Shown: positions 7,862 through 15,641 of the stretch, in pieces
Layout: each line of letters starts with the position of its first letter
Numbering within the stretch: the first letter of the stretch is position 1
Made by a program: the position numbers and the translations under genes
NCBI GenBank assembly: GCA_947459165.1
Contig: CANHCW010000005.1
Span: forward strand, 1-32,958
Length of the DNA stretch: 32,958 nt
Source of the DNA: Flavobacteriales bacterium
GTDB lineage: Bacteria > Bacteroidota > Bacteroidia > NS11-12g > UBA955
Direction: 5' to 3'
The notes under the pieces: model-generated
What the model saw: the letters and a program-made list of their open reading frames with translations, nothing else
Told to the model about the DNA's origin: nothing
The model's database searches: none

Positions 7862-7887
7862 AAAGGGCTGCCTTTCGGCAGCCCTTT
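7862..7887 (-). terminator. Intrinsic terminator of ompA-like gene
   Basis: A perfect 11-bp stem (AAAGGGCTGCC / GGCAGCCCTTT) with a 4-nt loop, followed on the minus strand by CTATTTTTG. It lies 20 nt after the ompA-like stop codon. Confidence 0.85.
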
Positions 7888-7907
7888 GCTAATAAATGTC
7901 ATTAATT

Positions 7908-9500
7908 TTAGTAGGTTACCACTATTTCAACCCTGCGGTTGAGTGCCTTGTTTACGGCATTTGTGTTTTCTACTTTGGGTTTGGTTTCACCAAAACCTAC
8001 AGCCGTCATTCTTTCGGGTGAAATTCCTTTGCCAAGCATATAGGTAACAACTGCATCCGCGCGGCGCTGAGAGAGATCCAAGTTGGCCGCATCATCTCCG
8101 TCAGAGTCGGTATGACCTTCAACTGTTACTTTGGCTTCAGGGTATTCTTTCAAAATAGAAACCAGCTTATCAATGTCGTCATAGGATTCTTTCTTCAACA
8201 CATCTTTTGCGGTTTCGAAGAAGATATTTTTAGCGGCCTGTTCAATGGCTTTTTTGGTCTCAACTTTGATTTCAGGACAACCTTTGTTTGCGGCAGTTCC
8301 GGCTTTTGTAGGACATACATCCACATTGTCGTAAACACCGTCACCGTCTGTATCAGGGCAGCCTTGTCCGGCTATAGCACCTTTTTTGTCGGGGCATTTG
8401 TCCAGGTTATCTTCAATGCCGTCACCATCGCGGTCGGGGCAACCTTTGTATTCTTTCAAACCGGCTACATCAGGGCAACCATCTTCGTTATCACCAACAC
8501 CGTCACCATCGCGGTCGGGGCAACCCTGCAATTCAGCAGTTCCTTTATCCTTAGGGCATTTGTCCAGTTTATCTTCAATACCGTCTCCGTCTGTGTCAGG
8601 ACAACCGGCAAAGAGTTTAGAACCTTTCACATCAGGACAAGCGTCATCCGCATCGTAAACAGAATCTTTATCTCTATCTGCAGGACAGCCTACGCTATCC
8701 ACAAAATTCCTGTATTTTTCTGGGGTATTTTTGCATTCATCGTATTTGTCGCATACACCATCCATGTCCTTATCGGTGCATTTCTTGGCCTTAACAGGTC
8801 CGCCTGAACCGAAAGAGTAAGTTATGCCAATGGCATTGTAACCCCAAAGGTCATTGGTCTTCCACATTTTGTGAACCAAGGGCAAAGAAGGATCGGAAGT
8901 AGCAGGAGTGTTGCGACCATCCCAGCGATCATTCATTGTGTAGGTACCGGTCCATGACCAACGCAAACCGATTGTTGAGCTGAGGTTGAAGTTAACACCA
9001 AATCCACCTTGTATTGCGGCTCCCATGTCGGTAAAGGCATTATTAACATCGTTTTGACTGCCCCAGCGAACCTGAGTATGCACATAGTAACCACCGAAGC
9101 CGGCGTACAAGTATGGATTGATTTTTGGTTCGTCACCGAGAAATGAGCCCAGTTTAAACCTGGTTCCCAAGGTTACATCAAGAGTATTGGCTCTGAATGA
9201 CTGATATTTCCAAGGTTCAGGCAACCATTCCACTTTTCTTTGGTATCCAACATCTCCAAATGACAGGTTAAACACCCCGTCGAACATGGGATTAATGTAA
9301 TAGCCAAAATTAAGACCGCCACCCTGGTAATCGGGTTTGCGCTGGAAGAAAAGAGACGAACCCTGATCGCCCAAATATTCTCTTAGGCCGAAGTTGACTT
9401 CAGCTGCCATTGGCGCTTCAGCAGTTTGACCTTTGGTGACCGCCGTGGCGCCCAGAAAGGAAACAGCGAGTAAAAAGTTGCCCAGGTATTTGTTTATCAT
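7908..9500 (-). CDS. OmpA-family protein with TSP3 repeats
   Basis: A 530-residue outer-membrane protein. It has a signal peptide (MINKYLGNFLLAVSFLGATAVTKGQ), an N-terminal barrel-like domain to about residue 235, then about 170 residues of calcium-binding thrombospondin type 3 repeats (DTDGDGIEDKLDKCP-type units, about 241-411), then a C-terminal OmpA peptidoglycan-binding domain (VTVEGHTDSDG ... LSQRRADAVVTYML) ending in RRVEIVVTY. The likely role is to anchor the outer membrane to peptidoglycan. A TATATTTG box 36 nt upstream and a strong terminator downstream suggest a monocistronic, probably abundant transcript. The family is common and usually high in Bacteroidota outer membranes. Confidence 0.94.
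   Translation of the reverse strand: MINKYLGNFLLAVSFLGATAVTKGQTAEAPMAAEVNFGLREYLGDQGSSLFFQRKPDYQGGGLNFGYYINPMFDGVFNLSFGDVGYQRKVEWLPEPWKYQSFRANTLDVTLGTRFKLGSFLGDEPKINPYLYAGFGGYYVHTQVRWGSQNDVNNAFTDMGAAIQGGFGVNFNLSSTIGLRWSWTGTYTMNDRWDGRNTPATSDPSLPLVHKMWKTNDLWGYNAIGITYSFGSGGPVKAKKCTDKDMDGVCDKYDECKNTPEKYRNFVDSVGCPADRDKDSVYDADDACPDVKGSKLFAGCPDTDGDGIEDKLDKCPKDKGTAELQGCPDRDGDGVGDNEDGCPDVAGLKEYKGCPDRDGDGIEDNLDKCPDKKGAIAGQGCPDTDGDGVYDNVDVCPTKAGTAANKGCPEIKVETKKAIEQAAKNIFFETAKDVLKKESYDDIDKLVSILKEYPEAKVTVEGHTDSDGDDAANLDLSQRRADAVVTYMLGKGISPERMTAVGFGETKPKVENTNAVNKALNRRVEIVVTY
8270..8780 (-). repeat. TSP3 repeat-encoding tract
   Basis: Tandem DxDxDGxxDxxDxCP units encoded in the OmpA-like gene. At DNA level a 25-bp exact repeat (CGTCACCATCGCGGTCGGGGCAACC, broken here as CGTCACCATCGCGGTCGG plus GGCAACC) occurs at 8420-8444 and 8501-8525 with diverged copies nearby, so the tract can gain or lose units by recombination. 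Confidence 0.85.
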
Positions 9501-9535
9501 ATCGTTTATCGATGCTTTTTGGGGTTAAGTGGCAA

Positions 9536-9543
9536 CAAATATA
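9536..9543 (-). promoter_or_regulatory. -7 promoter box of ompA-like gene
   Basis: TATATTTG on the minus strand matches TAnnTTTG exactly and predicts a leader of about 30 nt. A/T runs (9555-9573) lie just upstream, as expected for a strong promoter, but no clear -33 TTTG is present. Confidence 0.5.
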
Positions 9544-9695
9544 AGAACTTCGCATAAAAAAAAAGTTTTTTGGTAAATTTTGACAATCAGAGATCCTCAA
9601 ATTCCCTTAATTGTGCGAAAAAAATCAAACTATATTGAATTTTACCATAAGATTTTTAACGAAATAAGAAATCAAAATACCCATCAATTGAGTTC

Positions 9696-9720
9696 AACAG
9701 GGATTCATACTACCCCTGTT
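9696..9720 (-). terminator. Weak hairpin after lipoprotein gene
   Basis: AACAGGG and CCCTGTT form a 7-bp stem with an 11-nt loop, 25 nt after the lipoprotein stop. No U-tract follows on the minus strand, so this is at best a weak or factor-assisted 3' end. Confidence 0.25.
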
Positions 9721-9744
9721 TTCAGGTAATTTTTCACCGCGGCC

Positions 9745-10194
9745 TCAATTATAAATCTGAAGCAAGTTCCCTATTCTGCTGATTCTGTATCGCGCCAATG
9801 AACCACGGGCGGGCCCTTTCGACGGGAATCCATTAAAGTAATACTGGCTTTCGCAGCATTTCACAAAGCCGCCTGCAGTAGGATTTCCACAGCGCAACTG
9901 AATGTTTGGCGTATCAACCCAAATTTTTGAACAGGAACTCAGCGGTTCCCAAGCACAAGTTCTTTCAAAAGCATGCCAGTTATCATCATAATCGTGCATC
10001 ACCAGCACCCCTTTTACCCCGCCCTCAACATAAATAAAGTTTCCGGGCACAATCAAAGCCTGATAATCGGCCAAATTTAAATCTAGAGTAATATTCACAG
10101 GCCCGGTAGGAATGGGCTCATTGGCTGTGCGATTGCAGGAGCTGAAGGCAATTAGTCCTATCAAAGTAAGCCCGAAAAAAAATCTATTCCTCAT
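9745..10194 (-). CDS. Rieske-like lipoprotein, iron ligands degenerate
   Basis: A 149-residue predicted lipoprotein: MRNRFFFGLTLIGLIAFSSC gives a signal with lipobox cysteine at residue 20. The rest resembles the Rieske fold: a CAWEP segment (Cys80) sits where C-x-H would be, CCESQY (113-118) sits where C-x2-H would be, and FNGFPSKGPARGSLARY matches the F-x-G-x-GPA-x-L-x-Y end of Rieske domains. Both expected histidine ligands are replaced (Trp82; Ser116 or Gln117), so a [2Fe-2S] cluster is doubtful. The ORF-track start at 10299 lies inside the dehydrogenase gene; the lipoprotein signal fixes the start at 10194. The gene overlaps the dehydrogenase by 11 nt (ATGAGGAATAG) and is translationally coupled to it. 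Function unknown. Confidence 0.8.
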   Translation of the reverse strand: MRNRFFFGLTLIGLIAFSSCNRTANEPIPTGPVNITLDLNLADYQALIVPGNFIYVEGGVKGVLVMHDYDDNWHAFERTCAWEPLSSCSKIWVDTPNIQLRCGNPTAGGFVKCCESQYYFNGFPSKGPARGSLARYRISRIGNLLQIYN

Positions 10195-11026
10195 ACTTGT
10201 AAAAGCCCTTGCCTGTTTTTCTGCCATGGTGCCCGGCATCGACCTTTTGTTTTTGTATACGGCTTGGGCGAAACTTGGAATCGTAGCCAAACAATTCAAA
10301 CATAGAACTTGTCACAGAATAATTGGTGTCAACCCCTATTAAATCCATCAATCGAAAAGGGCCCATTTTAAATCCTGCTGATTCACAAAGACGGTCTACT
10401 CCCTCAAACGAACAAACGCCTTCTTCCATTATTTTTAAACCTTCAACATAGTAATGCCGTGCTACTCTATTTACTATAAAACCGGGCGAATCAGCCGCAA
10501 ACACAGCCGTTTTCCCTAGTTGCTGAGCCCATTCAAATGCTTTTAGGGCTGTTTCTTTTGATGTGGAGGCACCGCTAATAATTTCAACCAATTTCATAAT
10601 GTGGGCCGGATTGAAAAAGTGAATACCCACAAACCTATCAGGATGCTTTAACCCGGCTGCAATTTGTGTTATAGGAATGGAACTGGTATTGGTAGCAAGG
10701 ATGGCATGGTTGTCATTGATGCTCTCCAAATAAGCAAACAACTCTTTTTTCACCTCCAGCTTTTCCACCACCGCTTCCAGAATTAGATCGGCTGTAAGAC
10801 TAGATCTGTCGGTGCAGATTTCAAGTCGGCTGAGACAATCTTTTTTAGTCTCTTCACTAATTCTGCCTTTTTCAACGGACTTTTCCAGCTCTTTATCAAT
10901 GTAAAGGGCGCCTTTGGAAACGGCCTGTTCATTTACATCGAACAACACTGTTTGGTGTCCGCCGAGCAAACTGCTTAGGGCAATTCCCGAACCCATCACA
11001 CCCGCACCGGCTATGGCTACTTTCAT
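10184..11026 (-). CDS. 3-hydroxyacyl-CoA dehydrogenase (HBD type)
   Basis: A 280-residue NAD-dependent dehydrogenase of the 3-hydroxybutyryl-CoA dehydrogenase family (PaaH/Hbd-like), which oxidises L-3-hydroxyacyl-CoA to 3-oxoacyl-CoA or catalyses the reverse. The N-terminal Rossmann motif is GAGVMGSG (residues 7-14). The ATNTSS segment and the catalytic-His block GIHFFNPAHIMKLVEII are both intact, and the C-terminal domain ends in RKTGKGFYKYEE. Length equals the stand-alone HBD family, with no fused hydratase. The ATG is only 4 nt from a perfect TAACTTTG box, giving a near-leaderless mRNA. The only coupled neighbour is the Rieske-like lipoprotein; no beta-oxidation partners are in the window. 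Confidence 0.94.
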   Translation of the reverse strand: MKVAIAGAGVMGSGIALSSLLGGHQTVLFDVNEQAVSKGALYIDKELEKSVEKGRISEETKKDCLSRLEICTDRSSLTADLILEAVVEKLEVKKELFAYLESINDNHAILATNTSSIPITQIAAGLKHPDRFVGIHFFNPAHIMKLVEIISGASTSKETALKAFEWAQQLGKTAVFAADSPGFIVNRVARHYYVEGLKIMEEGVCSFEGVDRLCESAGFKMGPFRLMDLIGVDTNYSVTSSMFELFGYDSKFRPSRIQKQKVDAGHHGRKTGKGFYKYEE

Positions 11027-11030
11027 ATTG

Positions 11031-11038
11031 CAAAGTTA
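11031..11038 (-). promoter_or_regulatory. -7 promoter box of HBD gene
   Basis: TAACTTTG on the minus strand, an exact TAnnTTTG match, 4 nt before the ATG. A start site 4-7 nt after the box would fall on or beside the start codon. Confidence 0.55.
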
Positions 11039-11056
11039 GGGGCTTCTTATATCAAC

Positions 11057-11085
11057 AAAAAAGCCGGCGAATGGCCGGCTTTTTT
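11057..11085 (-). terminator. Intrinsic terminator after T9SS hydrolase
   Basis: A 12-bp inverted repeat (AAAAAAGCCGGC / GCCGGCTTTTTT) with a 5-nt loop and T-runs on both strands. It ends the hydrolase transcript, 20 nt after its stop, and sits just upstream of the HBD promoter. It is symmetrical enough to work in both directions. Confidence 0.88.
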
Positions 11086-11104
11086 GTCATTAGGTGATTT
11101 ATTA

Positions 11105-12625
11105 TCAGTTGATAACCAGTTTTTTCATTCCAACACCGTTGTTGAAAATCATGCGAACCATGTACACTCCTGCAGGAGCTTTCAGGTCGATTACACTGTG
11201 ATCGCTGTTCAGATTCATTTTCTGAATCACGCGGCCGTTCATGTCAACCAGTTCTGCGCTGAGCAGTTTGTGGTCGTTCCAGTTGTTGTGAATGATGATT
11301 TGAGAAGTAGCGGGGTTTGGAGCTACTGTTACATTGCTGCCCAAATCTGAATTGTCAATTCCTACTGAGCTAACCAGTCCCAGAGAAACGGCCAAACGAG
11401 GGGCAACATAACCCATCATGCTATCGATATAGAGCATGGCGCGTGTTTTACCGAACAGTTTGTGCAATGGGTTTGATGCATTGCCGTTGGCAATGATGGT
11501 TGAGGCATTTGGCAAACCAAGTGCTTTAATGGCAGCAGTATCCCACCACTCATAAGGACCTGAACCATTTGCAGCGCCGGCAATGGGAAACAAACCATCG
11601 TAACCCTTGTTCAGTTTGTTGGCCTGCAAAGTATAAACATCATTTACTTTACCCTTGTAAGAAGCATTATTGCCAAAATTATTGGTTCTTTTCATTACAT
11701 CAAAGCTTCCGGAAACATCAACCACATTCAAAGGAGGATTTGTTCCTGGAACACTTACAATACCCAGATTGTAAGGTGCAAACGGATCCTGAATGCCGTG
11801 AACGCTGATGATGGGCAAGCTGCCTTTTTCCAACCAGCTGCTATCACCCAAAGCACCACCGAAATTGAATGCAATTTGAACATCTGAAGTGTGCCCTTTG
11901 TGGTTCTCAATAACCAAAGCACCGGGTGTTCCAGGGATTTTGAAACCCATACGGTCACCCATTTTCAGACTGTCTTCAACCATCCAGCGCTTGGCATCGA
12001 GGTTGTAAAATTTCTCTAGGCGAATTTCCGACTGACGATCGAGGGTTGCATACGCGAGGGTGATGTAACCACCGGTTCCCTGTCCGCCAACTGCAATTTT
12101 AGTGCTGTCAATGGCATAAGCATTTCCTGCTTTAACAGTTTTCTTGAAGAAGCGAACGCAGGCAGCCAAATCCTGAACACCGCGGTAAGCTGCATTGATG
12201 ATGGTTTCACGACGAACACTTTCATTGGGGCTTACAGGGTTCCATCCCAAACGATAACTCATGGATGCAACCACATAACCGCGTTGGGCCAGTTTTTTAC
12301 AAAAAGCCACAGTGGCGCTGTCATCGCGGGCACCTGTGGGTCCATTGTTACCGTAACGGGGAAGGAAATTACCCGTGTGCAGGAAAATAATCAAGGGTTT
12401 TGCAGCATCGGTATTTCCTGTTGAGCTGTACAAATCCATGGTCAGGTTTTCAGGTGCCGGACTGCCACCCTGAAGCACCGGTAAAATGGTAATGTGCGTA
12501 GCGTACTGCACATTTTTGGTAATCTGCACCGTAGATTCGGCATAGATGGGATCAACATACTTTATCTGAGCCAGAATGGATCCGGCAGCAAAGCATGTGA
12601 TGACTGAAAGTAATAGTTTTTTCAT
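11105..12625 (-). CDS. T9SS-sorted alpha/beta-hydrolase-like protein
   Basis: A 506-residue secreted protein. It has a signal peptide (MKKLLLSVITCFAAGSILAQ), a central alpha/beta-hydrolase or carboxylesterase-like domain (residues about 55-400; PLIIFLHTGNF oxyanion-type strand, YVVASMSYRLGW, HGIQDPFAP acid loop), then a type A T9SS C-terminal sorting domain (VAPNPATSQIIIHN ... GVYMVRMIFNNGVGMKKLVIN). The nucleophile elbow reads GGQGTGG, with Gly where GxSxG needs Ser; the codon is GGA, at least two changes from any Ser codon. The catalytic His is also not obvious. It may therefore be a non-catalytic binding protein, or use another residue. It follows the TonB receptor by 58 bp on the same strand and has a possible box (TACTTTCG) of its own. 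Confidence 0.85.
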   Translation of the reverse strand: MKKLLLSVITCFAAGSILAQIKYVDPIYAESTVQITKNVQYATHITILPVLQGGSPAPENLTMDLYSSTGNTDAAKPLIIFLHTGNFLPRYGNNGPTGARDDSATVAFCKKLAQRGYVVASMSYRLGWNPVSPNESVRRETIINAAYRGVQDLAACVRFFKKTVKAGNAYAIDSTKIAVGGQGTGGYITLAYATLDRQSEIRLEKFYNLDAKRWMVEDSLKMGDRMGFKIPGTPGALVIENHKGHTSDVQIAFNFGGALGDSSWLEKGSLPIISVHGIQDPFAPYNLGIVSVPGTNPPLNVVDVSGSFDVMKRTNNFGNNASYKGKVNDVYTLQANKLNKGYDGLFPIAGAANGSGPYEWWDTAAIKALGLPNASTIIANGNASNPLHKLFGKTRAMLYIDSMMGYVAPRLAVSLGLVSSVGIDNSDLGSNVTVAPNPATSQIIIHNNWNDHKLLSAELVDMNGRVIQKMNLNSDHSVIDLKAPAGVYMVRMIFNNGVGMKKLVIN

Positions 12626-12649
12626 TGTTTATGAGGTTTGTATTGTTTG

Positions 12650-12657
12650 CGAAAGTA
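12650..12657 (-). promoter_or_regulatory. Candidate -7 box of T9SS hydrolase
   Basis: TACTTTCG on the minus strand, one mismatch to TAnnTTTG, 24 nt before the ATG, in the 58-bp gap after the TonB receptor gene. Weak, because the two genes could simply be co-transcribed. Confidence 0.3.
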
Positions 12658-12683
12658 CTGCATAGATTTGAAATATTGAACAA

Positions 12684-15485
12684 TCATGGTTCATAGGTGA
12701 AACTTATGTAGGCCATTCTTCCAATTCTTGGGCCGCCATACACCTGGAAAACCATGTTGTTGGTGAGGTTCGAAGCCCCTATTTTCAAGGTGGACTTCCA
12801 TTTGGGTATGGTTTTATTGAACTGCGCATCCAACGACCAATATGAAGGCACATCACCGGTAAACTGAGGCGAACCCTCAAAACGGAAACCTTCAACAAAT
12901 TTGAAATTGATGTTGAAGCCCATGTTCTTCAACAGGTAGTTGTTTCCGAACAAATTTATTTTTTTATTCATGTCTGAAGCTCCGAACATGATATTGAATT
13001 TGTGACGGGGTGTATTGAATGCAGGGATTAATGCATCGGTGCTGCCCATTCTATCAAGCACATTCCAGCTCCAGTTGGCACCCAACATGAAACAATTACC
13101 GAAAAAGTAATTGGCACCTGCCGATAATCCTTGAGTGCTTACAATGTCTCTGCTGTTTGACGCCACTCGATAGGCCTGTGCAACTTTCGGAAAAGGCAGA
13201 GATGAATCGAACTGCACATCAACCACCACTCGATAGCCAATGAAGTTTTGATAAAAACTCCTGTAATATCCGGCATCTACCACCAACTTCCCGTCGAACA
13301 GAATCCCTTTGTATCCAATTTCAGCTGTTTTTACACTTTCAGGCCTGATTGGTGCAATGTTGATGGGGCGCAGAGTGTCTCTATTCAGTGTATTTAAATA
13401 ATCAATAAAATTTTGCAACTCACATACATTATTTACCCCGTTTTTATTACCCAACAAAATGGCTCTACCAACATTGTAATAAAGAAACTGGTCCTGCAAT
13501 GTTGGATTTCTAATAGCACTGCTGAAACTGGCTCTCCAGGTATTGGTTTTGGTTTTTGAGTAAATGATTGACGCTGCCGGTGAAAATAAAAAAGGGAAGT
13601 TTTGGTTTTTATCTACCCTGGCAGTGGCGTTGATTTTCCATTTGTTGCTCCACAGGCGCCTTTCAAAACCAGCATACGCGCCTGCCTCAAAGTTGGTAAT
13701 GCGCGCATTGCCGGTATCGAGAAAAATGGTACCATTGGAGTTAGGGGTGTACAATCTGGCGCTAAAACCGGTGGTAAATTTCCACGAACCGGCCGAAAAA
13801 CGCCTCTCTCCAGTTAGGTGATAAAGCGCCGACCTGTCGAAAAACCTAGAACCCACCAATCCGCCTTCGCGGCTATAGCTGTAACGATCTGTAAATTGAC
13901 TTTTACGGGCCTCGAACTCCGGGGTTCCCGGAACCGGCTTGTTATAATAAGGGTCGGGATATGTTAGGCCCTGATAATTAACTCCTTTATTTGCCTGTGC
14001 GCGAGCCATGGAATGCCACAAATTCAAACTGTCGGCAAATTTTTCAAACAATGCATCCTGGTCAGCCGCATAATTGGGATTAACCAAAAAACTGGGGATA
14101 GCTTTATAACCGGGAAGGTTTTTTACCCTTCCCGCAATGTAGTTAAACCAATAATTTTGGTAATCGGAAAACCAATAGCCACTGGGTTTTGCATCGTTCT
14201 GCATTAGGAATGCCGTGATCACCGCATCGTAGGTTCTACCTGCATCCTCATTGGTGGCATAGAAACGCAAATGTCCTTTCTTACCCAGCCACTCCAGTCT
14301 GTTTTGAAAGAACAGAATTCCATTCAGACTGTAGCGGTTATCACCTTGATACACGGTTGTGCCTGTTCCGAAATTAAAGGCATACTGAATTTCATTTCTG
14401 CTATTGGGTTTGTACGCCAGTAACAAGCTCGTTTTTAAGTTACGGGTATTATAATTCACCAAATCCTTTTCCTGATAGCCATCGCGGTAATAAGCCCGCA
14501 GACCAGGTTGAATAAAACGGGTTGACAATGAAATTTGATCGTTTGCTGCCGTGCCAAAAACTTCATCACCGTAGCGGTTTACAGCATCGTATCCGCCCGG
14601 ATTATCCCGCCCGGCCTTGCTATCTAAAGTGGGATCGTAATTGTCGGCCACCCAGTCGTAAGCCCGCATATAACTCAATCCGGTTTTGAATGCAAACACA
14701 TCTCTGCCCCGGCGGTTTTTATATGCTTTTGCATATCGCGCCATGACCTGACCGAATTCCCTTTCACCAAGTTTAACCTGGGCACTGAAGCCCTGATGCT
14801 TCCAGGGATCTTTGGTGGTCATACTGATAACACCATTGAATGCATTGGGGCCGTAGTAAGCACTGCTTGCGCCCACCACAATTTCAGTATTGGCTACATC
14901 AAGCTCGTTGGCGCCAAGAAAATTACCCAATGAAAAATTCAAACCTGGAGCCTGATTGTCAACCCCATCAATGAGTTGTAAACTGCGTACCGGACTGGTG
15001 CTGTTAAAACCGCGGGTGTTGACGATGCGAAAACCCAAACTGGCTGCTGTTACATCCACTCCCCTAAGGTGACCTAAGCCTTCATAAAAGTCGCTGGCAG
15101 GAGTTTCTTTAATGGCTTTGGCATTCAAACTTTCCACTGTTACCGGGCTTTCACGCAGTTTATCCTTTAAGCGGTTGTGGCTGATTTTAACCAAGCCCAC
15201 ATTTTTGGCCACCGATTCAAGAGAAATAGTCCAGAAGGCACTTCCATCGTAACGGCGGGTATCCTCCATGTAATCAACGGCGGTAATGGTTACAACCACA
15301 GCGCCTTTTAAATCGATGCTGAAAAGTCCGGCAGTATCGGTAATGGCGCTTCCGCCTTTCCATACCAGTGATGCCGAAGGAATTCCGAAACCTGTTGCCG
15401 GATCGGTAACCTTGCCTTTAACAACCTGTGCCTGCAACATTTGAATAAAGAACAATCCAAACAGGGCAAGTCCAACTTTTTTCAT
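12684..15485 (-). CDS. TonB-dependent outer-membrane receptor
   Basis: A 933-residue TonB-dependent receptor. It has a signal peptide (MKKVGLALFGLFFIQMLQAQ), then a carboxypeptidase-regulatory-like beta-sandwich (VVKGKVTDPATGFGIPSASLVW, residues about 20-95), then a plug domain (ESLNAKAIKETPASDFYEGLGHLRG..., with RGFNSTSPVRSLQLIDGVDNQ and GASSAYYGPNAFNGVI), then a large barrel ending in RMAYISFTYEP. It imports a ligand through the outer membrane using energy from TonB-ExbBD. There is no adjacent SusD, so it is not an obvious SusCD glycan pair, and no siderophore or vitamin genes hint at the ligand. The T9SS hydrolase-like gene follows in the same direction, suggesting a joint surface function. 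It is divergent from the E1 gene across 156 bp, where I find no convincing receptor promoter. Confidence 0.93.
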   Translation of the reverse strand: MKKVGLALFGLFFIQMLQAQVVKGKVTDPATGFGIPSASLVWKGGSAITDTAGLFSIDLKGAVVVTITAVDYMEDTRRYDGSAFWTISLESVAKNVGLVKISHNRLKDKLRESPVTVESLNAKAIKETPASDFYEGLGHLRGVDVTAASLGFRIVNTRGFNSTSPVRSLQLIDGVDNQAPGLNFSLGNFLGANELDVANTEIVVGASSAYYGPNAFNGVISMTTKDPWKHQGFSAQVKLGEREFGQVMARYAKAYKNRRGRDVFAFKTGLSYMRAYDWVADNYDPTLDSKAGRDNPGGYDAVNRYGDEVFGTAANDQISLSTRFIQPGLRAYYRDGYQEKDLVNYNTRNLKTSLLLAYKPNSRNEIQYAFNFGTGTTVYQGDNRYSLNGILFFQNRLEWLGKKGHLRFYATNEDAGRTYDAVITAFLMQNDAKPSGYWFSDYQNYWFNYIAGRVKNLPGYKAIPSFLVNPNYAADQDALFEKFADSLNLWHSMARAQANKGVNYQGLTYPDPYYNKPVPGTPEFEARKSQFTDRYSYSREGGLVGSRFFDRSALYHLTGERRFSAGSWKFTTGFSARLYTPNSNGTIFLDTGNARITNFEAGAYAGFERRLWSNKWKINATARVDKNQNFPFLFSPAASIIYSKTKTNTWRASFSSAIRNPTLQDQFLYYNVGRAILLGNKNGVNNVCELQNFIDYLNTLNRDTLRPINIAPIRPESVKTAEIGYKGILFDGKLVVDAGYYRSFYQNFIGYRVVVDVQFDSSLPFPKVAQAYRVASNSRDIVSTQGLSAGANYFFGNCFMLGANWSWNVLDRMGSTDALIPAFNTPRHKFNIMFGASDMNKKINLFGNNYLLKNMGFNINFKFVEGFRFEGSPQFTGDVPSYWSLDAQFNKTIPKWKSTLKIGASNLTNNMVFQVYGGPRIGRMAYISFTYEP

Positions 15486-15621
15486 TTTGGTAATTGACCG
15501 GGCAATTTAGGCAATCTTATCAAATTATCACCAAAAATGGCTAGTGGATTTCAGTTATTTTAAAAACCCAAGCAATTTGGAAAGCCTGGCTGAAACAGAG
15601 AAAAGCAAACACTGTTGGCCT

Positions 15622-15629
15622 TATATTTG
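15622..15629 (+). promoter_or_regulatory. -7 promoter box of first E1 gene
   Basis: TATATTTG matches TAnnTTTG exactly, 12 nt before the ATG at 15642. It lies inside the N-terminal extension of the ORF-track call, which supports the later start. Confidence 0.5.
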
Positions 15630-15641
15630 CGACCCTCCGAA

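Noticed and set aside
8270-8780. Short repeated DNA units that could suggest a CRISPR array
   Set aside because: The repeats are in frame, encode calcium-binding units, vary in length and have no unique spacers.
8112-8807. 231-aa plus-strand ORF (and 8386-8658) opposite the OmpA gene
   Set aside because: It is the antisense shadow of the TSP3 repeats, rich in Phe/Thr/Val periodicity, and has no domain or promoter.
10195-10299. 35-residue extension of the Rieske-like protein
   Set aside because: It lies inside the dehydrogenase coding region; the lipoprotein signal begins at 10194.
15486-15541. TAAGATTG (15519-15512) as receptor promoter
   Set aside because: It mismatches the -7 consensus and has no correctly spaced -33 element, so I did not list it.
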